From: Zopfochytrium polystomum
Lineage: Eukaryota; Chytridiomycota; Chytridiomycetes; Chytridiales; Chytridiaceae
Direction: 5' to 3'
Assembly (NCBI GenBank): GCA_025765615.1
Contig: JAIVFJ010000208.1
Location: 49,019-113,018 of the forward strand
Length of the DNA: 64,000 nt
Shown here: positions 33,774-44,434 of the stretch, piece after piece
How positions within the stretch are numbered: position 1 is the first letter of the stretch
Layout of the letters: each line of letters starts with the position of its first letter
Position numbers and translations under genes: made by a program
Notes under the pieces: generated by a model
Databases searched by the model: none
The model's input: only the letters and a program-made list of their open reading frames with translations
What the model was told of the DNA's origin: nothing

Positions 33774-36352
33774 CTACACCTTAAACTGCGCAATCACCGC
33801 CTCAGGAACGGAGGCTCCTGCAAATTTTTGGAGCGCAGGCACCGCCACAGCGGCTGCTGACTGAAGTGGCACACCGTACAACGTCAGGCCATTGGGCTCC
33901 AGGATAGCCGTCTCAAGACATAGCAGCGCCAGCTGCATTTTCGCTGTAGTACCTTGCGACGCCACCGTCCCGAGAGGAAGTCTGTCTGGCGCAATCAAAA
34001 GAGGTGTTCGAAGCGAGCTATCGAGCGAGCCACCAGTATTCCCAGCAGTGAGCGCGCCGGCGGTGAGCTCGACGTCAGGCTCTAGGATGGCGGCGACGCC
34101 CAATCCGACGTTCCCGAGGCGCTTGACGTCATCAAGTTGCCGCAAAGAAGCCACTTTGACAATGTACGCGATCAGATCGAACCAGTACGACGCGGAAGCC
34201 GGCTGCCCGCACCGGTCGAGGAAAAGCGCAAGGAGGCAGAACTGCCACAGCGCTCGCGGCGAGAGCGCGTCCTGCGCGAGATCGGTGTACGCCGCGGCAC
34301 GCGTAAACGGTATCGCTCGCTCGAAGCGTCCGCAGCGCCGGTAGAAATGCTGCATCTGGTCGCAAAACTTGTAGAGCCGGATGTAGTGCGAGAACGCCGC
34401 CTCGGACGTCTCGTCGGGCAGCTCCGCGCGGCCGTCGGGACCGATCGTGAGCCAGAGCTCAGTGTTGCGCGAACTGTCGGGACGCGCCATGCGGCTGCAG
34501 AGGCGGAGCTCTTCGGCTTCGTCGAGGCTGGAGGCGTCGCGTCGCAGCTCGAGGAGCACCGCGATGGCGGCCCTGTACATCGCGCGATCGCTGGGGAGGG
34601 CGGACAAGGCTAGCCGCCGCTTGCATTCGCGGATCATCCACTCGCGGAAAGCGCCTTTGACCATCTCGTCAATCTGCGGCAGCGTTAGGCCGCCGTTCGT
34701 CACGGACTGGAAGATCATGGCCCTGTCTGCAGGATTAGTGGACTGGGAGTTTGCCGTGTCGATCAAGTCCAATATCTTGCACATGGTGGACGTGTTGGCA
34801 ACCATTTCGGAAAACAAGCTCGACTGGTACGCAGTCATCGTAACGTCAAACAAACTGCCGGTTCTGAGGCACGAAAACATCTCGAAGACGCACCTGGGGA
34901 AAATTTTGTTATCGACTTTGATTGGACAGGACTAAAGCTGCTTACCACGAGCGGGCGAAGGGTATCGGTGCGCTGTGGGGCTGCAGGACCATCAATACTC
35001 TGCCTATCTTCTTCACCGCCGACATGAAAGTGGTTTCCCAGAACTCGAACGGCTTTGCGGCAGTATCGTGCTGGGAATTCGTGAACAAGTCGAACCAGAG
35101 GTACGGATCAGAGCTCTCGCCGTCGGTGTTCTCGTCTGCATTCTCAAAGAAGCGGTCAAGGGCATCGACAACGTCCAGAAAGGAATACATCCAAGCATGG
35201 CTCACAAACCAATCAGCTGGTCCAATGGCGTTAGTGTCGCCCAGAGCAATCATGCAATCTACAAGACTGGCCTTGGCGTAGAGAGTAGCAGGCTGCACAA
35301 TTTTCGCATTCACATCTGCTGTTGTCAGCCCACGAAAAGCTGCTCGAGTTCCACATTTTTTGATGAACGTGTGGAAAAAGGAAAGCCTAACACCCAAGGT
35401 CGTCATGCCAGATGAGCTGGTTTCCAGTTGCGAGATCGCTGGGTCGTCGCTTGGAGCGCCGGTCATAAGTTCTCTGAGATCCAGAATTTTCGTACCGTCC
35501 ACATAATCTCTAAAGTCATTTGCAAACTCCTCGAAGTAATCGTCCAAGGCCCGTTGTTGAAGGCGGCTCAAAGGATGGAGTTCGAACACCAGTTTAGTCA
35601 ACTTATAAGAATGCTTCTTTAGATCAACGATTTCAAAGGAGCCGTGGATCGACCCAATCAGGCCGACGTCCAGATGAGGCACAGATCTAGTCAAATCCGT
35701 GTTGAAACGGGCAAGATCGGTTGAGAATGCGAAATCCGCCTCATTAAGAATTTTGAACTTGATTTTCATTCGAAGAGAATCCAGCACTGAAAAGGGTTGA
35801 GTTTTTAGTGGAAGGTAGTTTGTATTCACCTTGGGCAAACTCTTTGACTCCATTTTCGCCGCGATATTCACCAGATGGACAGAGTTTGGTGATTCCATTG
35901 ATCTGGACAACGGCATCGCTGTGAAATAGCCTGGCGATCTTGTCGTACCAGGCGTCATTATGGTCGTCCAGCTCCAACTGCTTGACAAAATCCGTCATAA
36001 GGGCGGTGGCGCCAAAGCTTTTGAGAAGACTGAAAAAGCTTCGGTCTTGATTTGTTGCGGCTGGACCCAGCGATTTGGTCGCCGCCGCGTATTTTGCGTT
36101 TAGACCCTGCTCGACGTCGCTCTGAACACGCGAAATCGGCCTGGAGGTGTAGCTGCTGAAATTCCTCGCAATATCGGGAAGAAATCGCTTGTGCGAGGCA
36201 AAGTTTGGATCAGCGGAGTCGATGAAAACGAGCGAGTGGATCCAATATTGGGTGCGAGGCTGCTGTGGCGACGGAGTCTCCCACCACACATCTCCAAAAA
36301 GGCGGCCAGGAACGCGGCTCTGGGCACTGGAACCTGCTTGCTGTTTCACCAT
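33774..36352 (-). CDS. VSHAW-domain protein with NTF2/SnoaL-like N-terminus, 827 aa
   Basis: Three exons (36352-35830, 35786-34946, 34893-33774) sum to 828 codons with matching phases. The N-terminal quarter contains a likely NTF2/SnoaL-like segment: WYDKIARLFHSDAVVQINGI, CPSGEYRGENGVKEFAQVLD, then GSIHGSFEIVDLKKHSYKLT. The middle has a compact module ADWFVSHAWMYSFLDVVDAL, DPYLWFDLFTNSQHD, PFEFWETTFMSAVKKIGR and PIPFARSWCVFEMF. I recall such VSHAW / WCVFE modules as a TIR-like fold in protist and fungal proteins, often next to repeats. The C-terminal third is helical (PQIDEMVKGAFREWMIREC, ALWQFCLLALFLDRCGQP), possibly TPR-like. No enzyme motif identified. A signalling or stress-sensor role is conceivable, not shown. 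Confidence 0.8.
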
Positions 36353-36546
36353 AACAACGGGGCCTTCAAAAAAAATGGGTGATATTGGACCGCCGCGTTG
36401 TGTGAGGGTGGGTTGGTCTGAGATTTCGAAGAATGTGTGCTGCGCCGATAAATCTTGTGAAGGAGGAGGGTTGGTTTGGTAGTTGATTGGGTTATCGGAT
36501 GGGGAAAAAAAAAGAGGTAAACCCCAAATAAAGAACCCAATCGAAA

Positions 36547-37011
36547 TCAATCACCCTTCAAGTAGTCGCTGACTGCATTATTTGCCTGGTAAAGCCAGCG
36601 TGAACCAACAGACGGGCTAACGACGGCTATGAAAGCGCACCCCATTCCGCAAAAGATGTTCTCAGGATGCCTTTCCGGAGGTGTGACGGTCGCCAGGCAC
36701 GCGGCACGCACGATTGAGTTGACGCTTTCGCGGTGGCCCTGGTCCACAAGTGGGCCCACGGGGGACGCGAGGGGTGGCGTCCTCGGGAGGGACTTCTCGT
36801 ACAGCCCGTCGATTAACGAGACTGATGCCGCCGAGGACGGTGCGGGAGGGCTGAATGAGGCAAGGAATGCTTCGGCGAGGCGACGACCGCTCCTGATGAG
36901 GCCCTCGAGTGAGCCACCTCCGCTGTGATCGCCGCGGCCGCCCTTGCCGGTGGTGCTGTTGTTGGTGTTCATGTGCCAAGAAGAAGTATGCGAGCTGGGA
37001 AACTGCGCCAT
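36547..37011 (-). CDS. Hypothetical protein, 154 aa
   Basis: Intronless frame starting MAQFPSSHTSSWHMNTNN, with a Gly/Ser-rich start, a hydrophobic middle (IVRAACLATV; MGCAFIAVVSPSVG) and the end YQANNAVSDYLKGD. No family recognised and no TATA box seen. Could be a real small gene or a remnant; its codon use is closer to the real genes than that of the shadows around it. Confidence 0.4.
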   Translation of the reverse strand: MAQFPSSHTSSWHMNTNNSTTGKGGRGDHSGGGSLEGLIRSGRRLAEAFLASFSPPAPSSAASVSLIDGLYEKSLPRTPPLASPVGPLVDQGHRESVNSIVRAACLATVTPPERHPENIFCGMGCAFIAVVSPSVGSRWLYQANNAVSDYLKGD

Positions 37012-37159
37012 GTTGGAGAGACAGAGAGACAGACCGGCACTCGAAACTAAGCCTCCTTAATCGTTGATCGGAACGTCTCTTCCAGAAGCCAGGGAATCGT
37101 CCACCAGCGCGGGCCAATCACCGAAACCGGCGTAACAAAACCCTCGACACCCGCCAACA

Positions 37160-37393
37160 ATCACAGCCCTCCATCGAAGCTCGTTCGTCGTCTTAAAAGC
37201 GGCTAGGGCCGCCTTCGGTCTCGCCAACGTCTTTCGCCTACCCCTCTCCCACCAAACCGAGACCTACCGTGGACTTCACAGATTAGATTTCGACGCCGCC
37301 TCCCGTATCGGCAGCACCGACCTCGTTGACCTCCTCCAGCGCTACTGTCGAGCCACCGGCGCCCGACCATGCTGCCTCCTCTCCGTGGACTAA
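37160..37393 (+). pseudogene. N-terminal fragment of a Trp-Trp repeat gene
   Basis: The frame LKAARAAFGLANVFRLPL, then TETYRGLHRLDFDAASRIG and RYCRATGARP, is a clear relative of copy 3 (KAARAAFYLATLFRLPL, AETYRGLRRFEFDAATRVG, RYCRATGARP). It ends in TAA at 37391-37393 before any repeat, and no start codon is in frame. Confidence 0.85.
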
Positions 37394-37583
37394 TGCTTCA
37401 TATGCTGCTATCTGTTTGTCATTGTTCATTTGTCGGAAGCGTGAGGCGTGAGGCTGCGAAAACTGCGAAGGGCGGCGGAAACCGAGCAGAAACCTCCAAA
37501 AAAGGGCCTTCTTGGTGGCTCACACAACTACTATTCTCGAGCGAAATGGCCGAAAAACAACGAACAAACCAGAAACCTCCTTA

Positions 37584-37646
37584 CTAAAACTCAGTGGGCA
37601 GATCCTCGGTCGCGTCACTCATCGGTATGTCCTCCAACAGCCCCGA
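37584..37646 (-). pseudogene. Last 20 codons of an arrestin-like gene
   Basis: SGLLEDIPMSDATEDLPTEF followed by TAG on the minus strand, matching the end of copy B (GLLEDAPMNDATEDPPALF). Nothing upstream on the same strand resembles the family. Confidence 0.75.
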
Positions 37647-39864
37647 CACATTTTCTATTATTGCAGTGACATTATCACTTCGGTCTGTCAGTTTTTGCTC
37701 TATTGGCTCAATTTTCGCATCATGTATTTGTATAACCACTCAAAGAACCTCTGTCGATTTCGCAGTCCTGGCTATCTCGTACGAATCTTGGCGGGGCTTC
37801 GTTTCGGCCTACCCTTGGGCATGATCACGTGACCTTCTCGTTGGGAAGCGATCTCCTCTTCCTATGATTCAAATGGGCTAATACTTTGCACACTTATTTC
37901 CGACTATATCTCGAATTTACCCTCCAATTTCAGTCCGGTTTAGGACATTTTTGTGGACTTGGACTATCACGCTTACGTAGATGGCGGAATTATGAGAAAC
38001 GCGTTTTTCGGGACGCCATTTGGAGGATGGATGGTTCTTATCAAGATCTAATTGCATACAAAGTTTTAGCTCTCTATCTTGAATCGTCCAGGTGTGGCAA
38101 TGCCGCAACTGCTTCTCAACACCTTCGTTTTGCAGTATTTTGACTACAACTTTACGCACTTGTGCCCGATCGAATTCCTGACAGATTCACTCCCGTTTGA
38201 GTTCTTTGGAAAGCCCTTCTAAAGTTCTATCAGATCTCTTAGTTTTAAAGCCCAGGCTTTAACATGTACAAAGCTACTGGCAAGGCAGTCTTTTATCGCT
38301 TTTCTAATTGCTTTCGAAGTTTCTTTTTGTCCTTCAGTCCCCTGCAATTCTTGGTGTCTCACTTTTATCTTTTTTGTTTGTTTTTGAGTGTCTCTCCAGT
38401 GTCTTTCTCTCCAATGACCCTTGCTTTTGCCCAAAATAGTTTTCTACCACGACCTTTAAATGCTTGCCTTTGCATCGTTTTGAGTCCAAAAAATACCTAA
38501 AATGCCCAAAATGATCCTCTAACAGTTTTCCTCCTCCTCTGCTCAAGCAGATAATATAGGAGAGGTTTTTACCCTCTGCTGGCCACGCTTGCCTAGCAAC
38601 TATTACAGTGTGTATATCATCATCATGTATCAACAATTCATAACAGAGTTTTTCTCTTTCGCTCCAAGTTGGGGAGAAGGACCACCCACAAACACACATC
38701 TCCACTTCATTCACTCCTTCCACTCACTCACTCAGAGAAGACTGTTTACACTTTCCTCTCTGGTTTTTCTATTCTTGGTAACTTATGCCTCCTTCTTCAT
38801 CTCAGTTTCTATTTTTGCATCCCTCCCAGCACTCCCTTAAATACAATCCCTCTTTCTCTCTTCACACTTCAGAATACCTCTGTTATGTGAAGCTAACACT
38901 GCCATTTTAGGATTCATTATTGAAACTAATAGAATACCTCTGTTGTGTGAAGTTCTCAGTTCTCAGTCTCTGCAGAATTTAAAAAGCCATTTTTCAAGTA
39001 GTCTTTGCAGACTTAAAACAGCCCTTTCGTGTTCTTCAATCTCTCTTCCTTTGCTCAAGTTACCCAACAACTCAGGGTTTTGACCCAACTCTTTCTCTGT
39101 GACATTTGTGGAACCTTGCACCAACAAGCAAAACCCATCTGATGCAAAATCCAATCCACATCAGTGCCCACAGCCACGCCATTGATCCTGTCAGCATCAT
39201 CATCCCATCGTCGCGATTGTCATTAACATTGCTGTCAGCCACATCATCCACAACGCACAGAGTAGGAGACATGGAGAAGCCATCATCTCTCTTGCCACTC
39301 ACCACCTCCACTGATGCAACGCTGCAGAAACTGTGCCCAGGAATATCACCCATTGTATTGAGGTATAACAAAATATAGATATCCCCCTCTCTGGTTGCTA
39401 ATTTGCCATCCTCAGGTTTCATTGTTCGCCTGTTTAGTCAGTTGTCTCACTACACGGGAAGAACGGGCAAAAAGGGTGGGCAGGGCAGGGGGAAGAACGT
39501 GTCTTCGTCAAATTTTTTTTTTGTCCTTTTCCTTTTCTTCCTCATTCTTCCTCATTTTATAGAGAAATAAAAGTAGCCAATCATCACCTGGCGTTGGGAA
39601 GTCTTTGAAACTTCCAGGGCCTGGGCTGGGGCTGGGCTTTTCGTGTTGTGGGTTTCAAACATTCAAATACATGTATGTATCCGAGTGCACTGTCGCAATG
39701 TGCCCTCGCGATACAATCCGCCATTTTGCACGTTGACTTGTCAGACCGATGACATCGCTGCGTCATATCGGAGTGCAAAAATTGGGAAAAAAGGAGAAGA
39801 AAAAAGATCTCAGGTTCCCCCTGCTCCCCTCGCTCCCCTCGCTCTCCCTTGTCTTTACTGTACG
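37647..39864. other. Gene-poor, A/T-richer region
   Basis: About 2.2 kb without a supported gene. AGAATACCTCTGTT(A/G)TGTGAAG is repeated near 38870 and 38931. Frames at 38723-38334 and 39422-39072 (minus) have no recognisable features and may be remnants of mobile DNA. Base composition is visibly lower in G+C than the flanking genes. Confidence 0.45.
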
Positions 39865-40235
39865 ATGGCTGCCGTGGCCCCCGCCCTCGACGTCAACAAC
39901 GTTCTCGTGAACGGCGTGCACCTCCAAGCCTGCGGGTGTGCGATGCTGGCGGCGACCTTCGCTGGCAGCCTGGGTGGGGTCGCCCTGCAGGTAACGCGAC
40001 GAATGTGGCGTGTCGGGCGGCCGCCTTGGCCCTCCTCACGTGGGTGCGTCCTGCTCCGAACGGCGATGGCTTCTTCGACTTCATCATCGACCAGGCTCCG
40101 CCAGCGCCTCCTCCTCCGCCTTCCCATGTGAACACGGCGGCAAACGATGGGGGATTCAAACAAGAGACAAGGAAAAATGGTAGTGGGAGCTCCCATTTTC
40201 CAAGAATGGGAGCTGGCGCACCCACCTCAAGATGA
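39865..40235 (+). pseudogene. Possible membrane-protein gene fragment, frameshifted
   Basis: ATG 39865 opens a frame with G/C-rich codons (ALDVNNVLVNGVHLQACGCA, MLAATFAGSLGGVALQ). It looks like an amphipathic or membrane helix but loses sense after about 42 codons. The next frame then reads NATNVACRAAALALLTWVRP and a Pro-rich tail. A one-base shift in GCAGGTAACG would join them, giving two hydrophobic helices. No family recognised. Confidence 0.35.
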
Positions 40236-40913
40236 TCAGAGGTGGATATAAGAAGCATGCAGTTAAACTTGGCGCCATGGCCGATCAATGTTAGAAAGAG
40301 GCAGGTAAAAATAGTTCAGAGGGCTCACCACTGAAAAGATTGCACAAAGGTTTGACTTATTGTGTTGAATTGGAACCTCTGGAAGTTGATGAAAGCAACA
40401 TTCTTCCACGCGTTTGGTATGTTTGTGACTGAACGGACTTCTTGAATGATTGACAGAATCTTTGATGTCGGCTCCACAGGTATTTGATAATTCAGGGAGC
40501 GCATCACTCGAACGACCTTAGAATGAGCACTCCAAGCAGCTAATTGGAAGTGGTTTTTCCCAAAAAGGAATATAAAGACCACCTGCACATAATGAAAGTT
40601 CTTCTGAACAATACGCGAAATAGATCTTGGGAACACATAGAATTGATAACAACAATGTCTTGCTCCTGCATCTCAGATGAATTGTTGCATATACAAGAAA
40701 ACTCAGTGAGAATATCTGACTTGATCATCCAGGTCGTTTTGTCTCGCCTCACCAAAAGATGTGCGCCAAAACTGTCACTAATCAATTCAAGGTGGCGCGC
40801 TGAATGTCAGGAACATGGCAGGACAGGGCAAGGCAGACAAGGAACTGAGAGGAGTGATGATTGTATTGGAAACAATAATTCACTTGAGGGATGGGACAGG
40901 TCCCCCATCCCCC
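40236..40913. other. Region downstream of a heat-shock-type promoter (minus direction)
   Basis: Minus-strand frames at 40785-40540 and 40636-40325 are the only coding candidates. The second (LAAWSAHSKVVRVMRSLNYQ and following) reads protein-like, but I cannot assign it. Confidence 0.35.
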
Positions 40914-41095
40914 TTTTATACCCTTTGGGAGTCTTCCTTGTCAAGACTCAAAGAAAGTTCCAGAAAGAGCAATTAGTAATACAATGATACCAATGATACC
41001 AATGACAACAAGACAAGTCAGGAAAGCAAAGAAGGTTCCAGAAGGTTCCACAAGGTTCCATGAAGGAATGTCCTAGAAGGTTCCAGAGGTTTCCA
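40914..41095 (-). promoter_or_regulatory. Heat-shock-element array with TATA box
   Basis: At 41030-41056 the sequence alternates GAA-nn-TTC-nn-GAA-nn-TTC with perfect 5-base periodicity, continues less regularly to 41095, and a further GAA-nn-TTC-nn-GAA lies at 40953-40965. Reading leftwards these are followed by GGGTATAAAAGGGG (TATAAAA at 40920-40914). Inverted nGAAn pentamers are the binding site of the heat shock factor trimer. The layout is that of a heat-inducible promoter firing towards lower coordinates. Confidence 0.65.
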
Positions 41096-41940
41096 GAGGG
41101 TGATTCATAACACTGAAGCAAAGTCATAAGTATATGGGTCTGACTCTTTAGGGTGAAGGACAAGTTCTCCCAACAAGATTCCTCATCGTCTTCCAGCTCA
41201 GTTTCAATTGATGGAATCTCGGCTGCTTTTTTGGTCATCGACGTGATTGATAAAGCATCTTCTCCATCCAACTGACCCTTCTTCCTTTCTGCTGCTTGCG
41301 CTGTTTTTTCAAAATCCTCCCTGACTGAAGGCGAAGCTGCAAATTCACAGTTGTCAAATTCATCATCGTACCATTCTTTAAGGTTATCAAAGTGCTGGGC
41401 ACAACTATGCCTTTTCGCAAGGAGTTGTTGATTTGCGACTTGATTTTCTGCAACTGACTCTGAAGCGTCGTCTTTTTTGGCAATAGGCTGATTGCTGGGT
41501 TGCTTTGGAACTTGTTTTTCTGCAGCTTGGTCAGAAGCGCTGCCTTTTTTCGTGTCAATTGGACGATTGCTGGGCTGATTTGGAACTGCTGCTGGTGTGG
41601 CTTGCGGCGCTCCAGATCCTTTTGTTGAAGCAGTCTGCTGACAATACACAGGCGGAGGAAGCTTGATTGTCTGTGCCACTTTCCAGGCAGCTTCTGCTGC
41701 TGCCGCAGCAGCTCGTTTGGGCAGTTGCGTCCAATGAAGCAGATGGAGTTGAGGGTGCAGAGTCCAGTGAACTAGAAGCACCACCAGTTGAGCCGCTAGT
41801 GGAACTGGCAATTTGAGAAGGTGCGTTTGCCATTGATGAGCCAGCCAGTGCAGAATCAGCAGATGGGGCAGCAGTGCTATCATCAGCCTTCCTAGAATCA
41901 GCCTTGGTAGGACCAGGAGAGTCTTCCAACAACTACATTA
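40948..41940 (-). pseudogene. Acidic, low-complexity hypothetical protein, frameshifted
   Basis: One frame opens at about 41932 with LEDSPGPTKADSRKADDSTA and a Ser/Ala-rich stretch to SLDATAQ. At about 41715 the sense shifts to another frame: AAAAAAEAAWKVAQTIKLPP, then two copies of a PNQPSNRPI/PKQPSNQPI module, CAQHFDNLKEWYDDEFDNCE and IETELEDDEESCWENL. The last 50 codons are translated heat-shock-element sequence (GTFWNLL) and are probably not real protein. Further coding-like sequence lies upstream (41960-42050). It may be the second gene of a degraded transposon. No family recognised. Confidence 0.4.
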
Positions 41941-42125
41941 GCATCTTTAAGCTTCTTCAGTAAAAACAATCACTCACCCAGCAAAGGTGCTGCAGCAGCA
42001 GGGGCCTGATTGTCATCAGTTCCTTCCACATTTGAAATAAGTTGGAGAAGGGACAGATTTTTTCCTTCTTAAGACAGTATTCTGATCAGATGGCCATCTT
42101 TCAATTTTGCCCAAAAAGATGTCAG

Positions 42126-42284
42126 AACGCCTTCGGCGAGGAGGGCGTCCAGCGATCGGCGGAGGATCGGGTGGGCGACGAAGACGCGGGAGGAGGTGGA
42201 GGCCGAGTCGGGGTCGCCGACGGTGGCGACGACGGAGACTTTAGGCGCGCCGGTGGCATCGGAGTCGCTGCGATTGTGGAGCAT
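42126..42284 (-). pseudogene. N-terminal fragment of an arrestin-like gene
   Basis: From ATG 42284: APKVSVVATVGDPDSASTS, then SSRVFVAHPILRRSLDALLA, ending at EGV where similarity stops and unrelated sequence follows. It corresponds to the first 50 codons of copies B to E. Confidence 0.85.
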
Positions 42285-42541
42285 TGGTTTCGCGTGATTT
42301 GCGACGAGAAGAAGCGTCTTGGACGGGATCGATCGCTTTTCGCTCAAGAATCCCACGGGCCTGTCTGTCCAGGCACCGACAGCACAATTATGCAATTTAC
42401 TGTAATATGCCCATTGTGCGTGCACATACAGCACATGAATGCATGCAGTGAGTGTGCCATGTACTGATTGATTATTTGGGTCCGAAAAAACTAACGAGCC
42501 GCAGGCATGGTCGTTCGCTGTCCGCGCCTTGGCCTTTAAAA
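42285..42541. other. Flank of arrestin fragments
   Basis: No feature supported. Confidence 0.3.
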
Positions 42542-44253
42542 CTAAAAAACGGTCGGCAGATCCTCCTCTTCCTCCTCATCAATGATCGGTGCGTCCTCCA
42601 GCAGCCCCGGATACGCGTCCACCAACCGCACAAGCTCCTCTCTCGGAACTCCAATTACCGAAACCGCCATGACCCCCTCGACCTCGACAGTGCGCCGCTT
42701 CTCGTCCACAACGTGCAGGACGACGCGCAAGTCGTGCGCAACAACGGCGTCGTGCCACCGCCCGTCTGGGTTCATGCACGACGCGGGGTACTGCGGGTCT
42801 TGCTTCGCCGAGGGCGGCATCCGGACCGCGTCGCGTCGGGCTGCCGCGAGAGGCGGGGTCCCGAAACGCAGCACGGCGGTCTGGGTGGCGGTAGTGTCGG
42901 GCAGTTGTGGGACGTCGTCGCGGGTCCAAGATAGCGGAGGCAAGGCCGTCGGCGATGGTGGGGTGGTGGAAGTCGAAGGCGAAAACTTGTACCGCTCGCA
43001 GACCTTTTGGGTAGCGTGCGTAAAGACCTGTTTGCTCTTGTCGAACTTGGGCTCGCCGCGGAGGTACCCAATGACTTCGATAATCTCCACGGTGACGGCG
43101 GTGATTTCTGGAAGCGTCGAGGTGCCTGGAAGTGCGCCGACCGTAATGTCGAGGAAAGCGATCTCGGATGGGGCCAGGTCGCTGTGGGCAAGAGACATTC
43201 TCCATGGAAATTCAGGGGCTCTCGCCTGCAGGATTTCGATCCGCTTTCGAAGTGCGCTTTGAAGGACTTCGGCAATTTGCGGCTTCGAATACAGGTGGAC
43301 AGGTACGTCTTTGGTGATAGAGAGATAGGTGTCATTTGTGAAGAAGCCCTTTCTTGGTAGCATTACGTTCACCGTCAGCCTGTAGTACGTGTTTGTCGCG
43401 GATTCGTTCAGATTCAAAGCGATGAGGTCAACAGATGGTGGATAGACTTGCGTAAAAAGGAATCGGAACGAGGCAAAGAATGACTCTCGAGGCCCCTTTT
43501 CGCGGTTGCGCACTTTAGCTTAAGTTGTAAATTTACAAGAAGCGGAGGGAGGCTAACCAGCTTTTCGATTTGGAGCTCGTGAGGCTTGATCTCCACCAGA
43601 CGCCATCTCCTCAAATGCTTTGCGACCAGCCCAGTGCTCATGTCGGCGACATTCTCCATGATTGCTTTCACCAGGTGCTTGCTGGCCATGTTCGCCGTTA
43701 AGTCGAGCCTCACCTTGAGCCGGTGGACCGCAGTGTCTTTGTTGTTGGTGATGCGAATCACCCCGGCGATGGACCACGGCCCGAGGCCCGGCAACCCATT
43801 GAACCCGTGGACGAACGGCGAAGTGCACGACGAAGGAATGTGGTGGTACGGCTCAACGGACCTGTGGAGTGCGATCTCGAGGTCGCCGGAGAGACGAACA
43901 ACAAAGCCAGAGTGGTCCGGCGTGAGCTCTGGAGGGAGCGCAGACACTTCTGGAACGACGGGTCCCTGCTCGAGAGAGTTGCTCATCATGCGAGCGTCGG
44001 CGCGCTTGAACGAGTGGGGCGGGTTTCTCGAGTCGTCGAGGAAGCCGCCCGTTCGGGTGTGCTGGAAGACGGGGAGCACGGGGTAGTCCGGTGAGCCTTC
44101 GGCGAGGAGGGCGTCGAGAGATCGGCGAAGGATCGGGTGGGCGGCGAAGACTCGCGCGGATGCGGAGGCCGAGTCCGCGTTCCAAATTGTAGCGGCGACC
44201 GACACCTTCGGGCCGCCGGGGACGGCTCCGACGACGCTGCGCCGACGGGACAT
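42542..44253 (-). CDS. Arrestin-like protein, copy D
   Basis: Intact two-exon gene (44253-43558, 43495-42542), 549 aa, with the intron in the same position and phase as the other copies. Family blocks: ARVFAAHPILRRSLDALLAE, VFQHTRTGGFLDD, VHGFNGLPGLGPWSIAGVIR, LDLTANMASKHLVKAIMENV; exon 2 begins GPRESFFASFRFLFTQVYPP and ends with an acidic DEEEEEDLPTVF. D and E share IPSSxTSPFVHGFNGLPG and lie in the same orientation 180 nt apart, so they are a recent tandem pair, opposite in orientation to A-C. Predicted soluble, cytoplasmic adaptor; partner unknown. Confidence 0.86.
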
Positions 44254-44434
44254 AGGAGCTTTACGTAATCAGATATTAATAATGGGTCGGGTGACCTGCA
44301 CCGTGCCACCCAAACTACTCATCGTTGACACATGCGTGCACAGAGGGACACGATGAACACGAGGACATGAAACCGATTTTACATTATTGTCGAGTGAAAG
44401 CGCTCACAACCACTCGAATTCTAACAAGGGCGAA
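44254..44434. promoter_or_regulatory. Spacer between arrestin-like copies E and D
   Basis: 180 nt holding the 3' end of E and the whole proximal promoter of D. No TATA box is obvious. Confidence 0.35.

Noticed and set aside
39072..39422. 116-codon minus-strand frame in the gene-poor region
   Set aside because: No family features or promoter; possibly a transposon remnant but not supportable.
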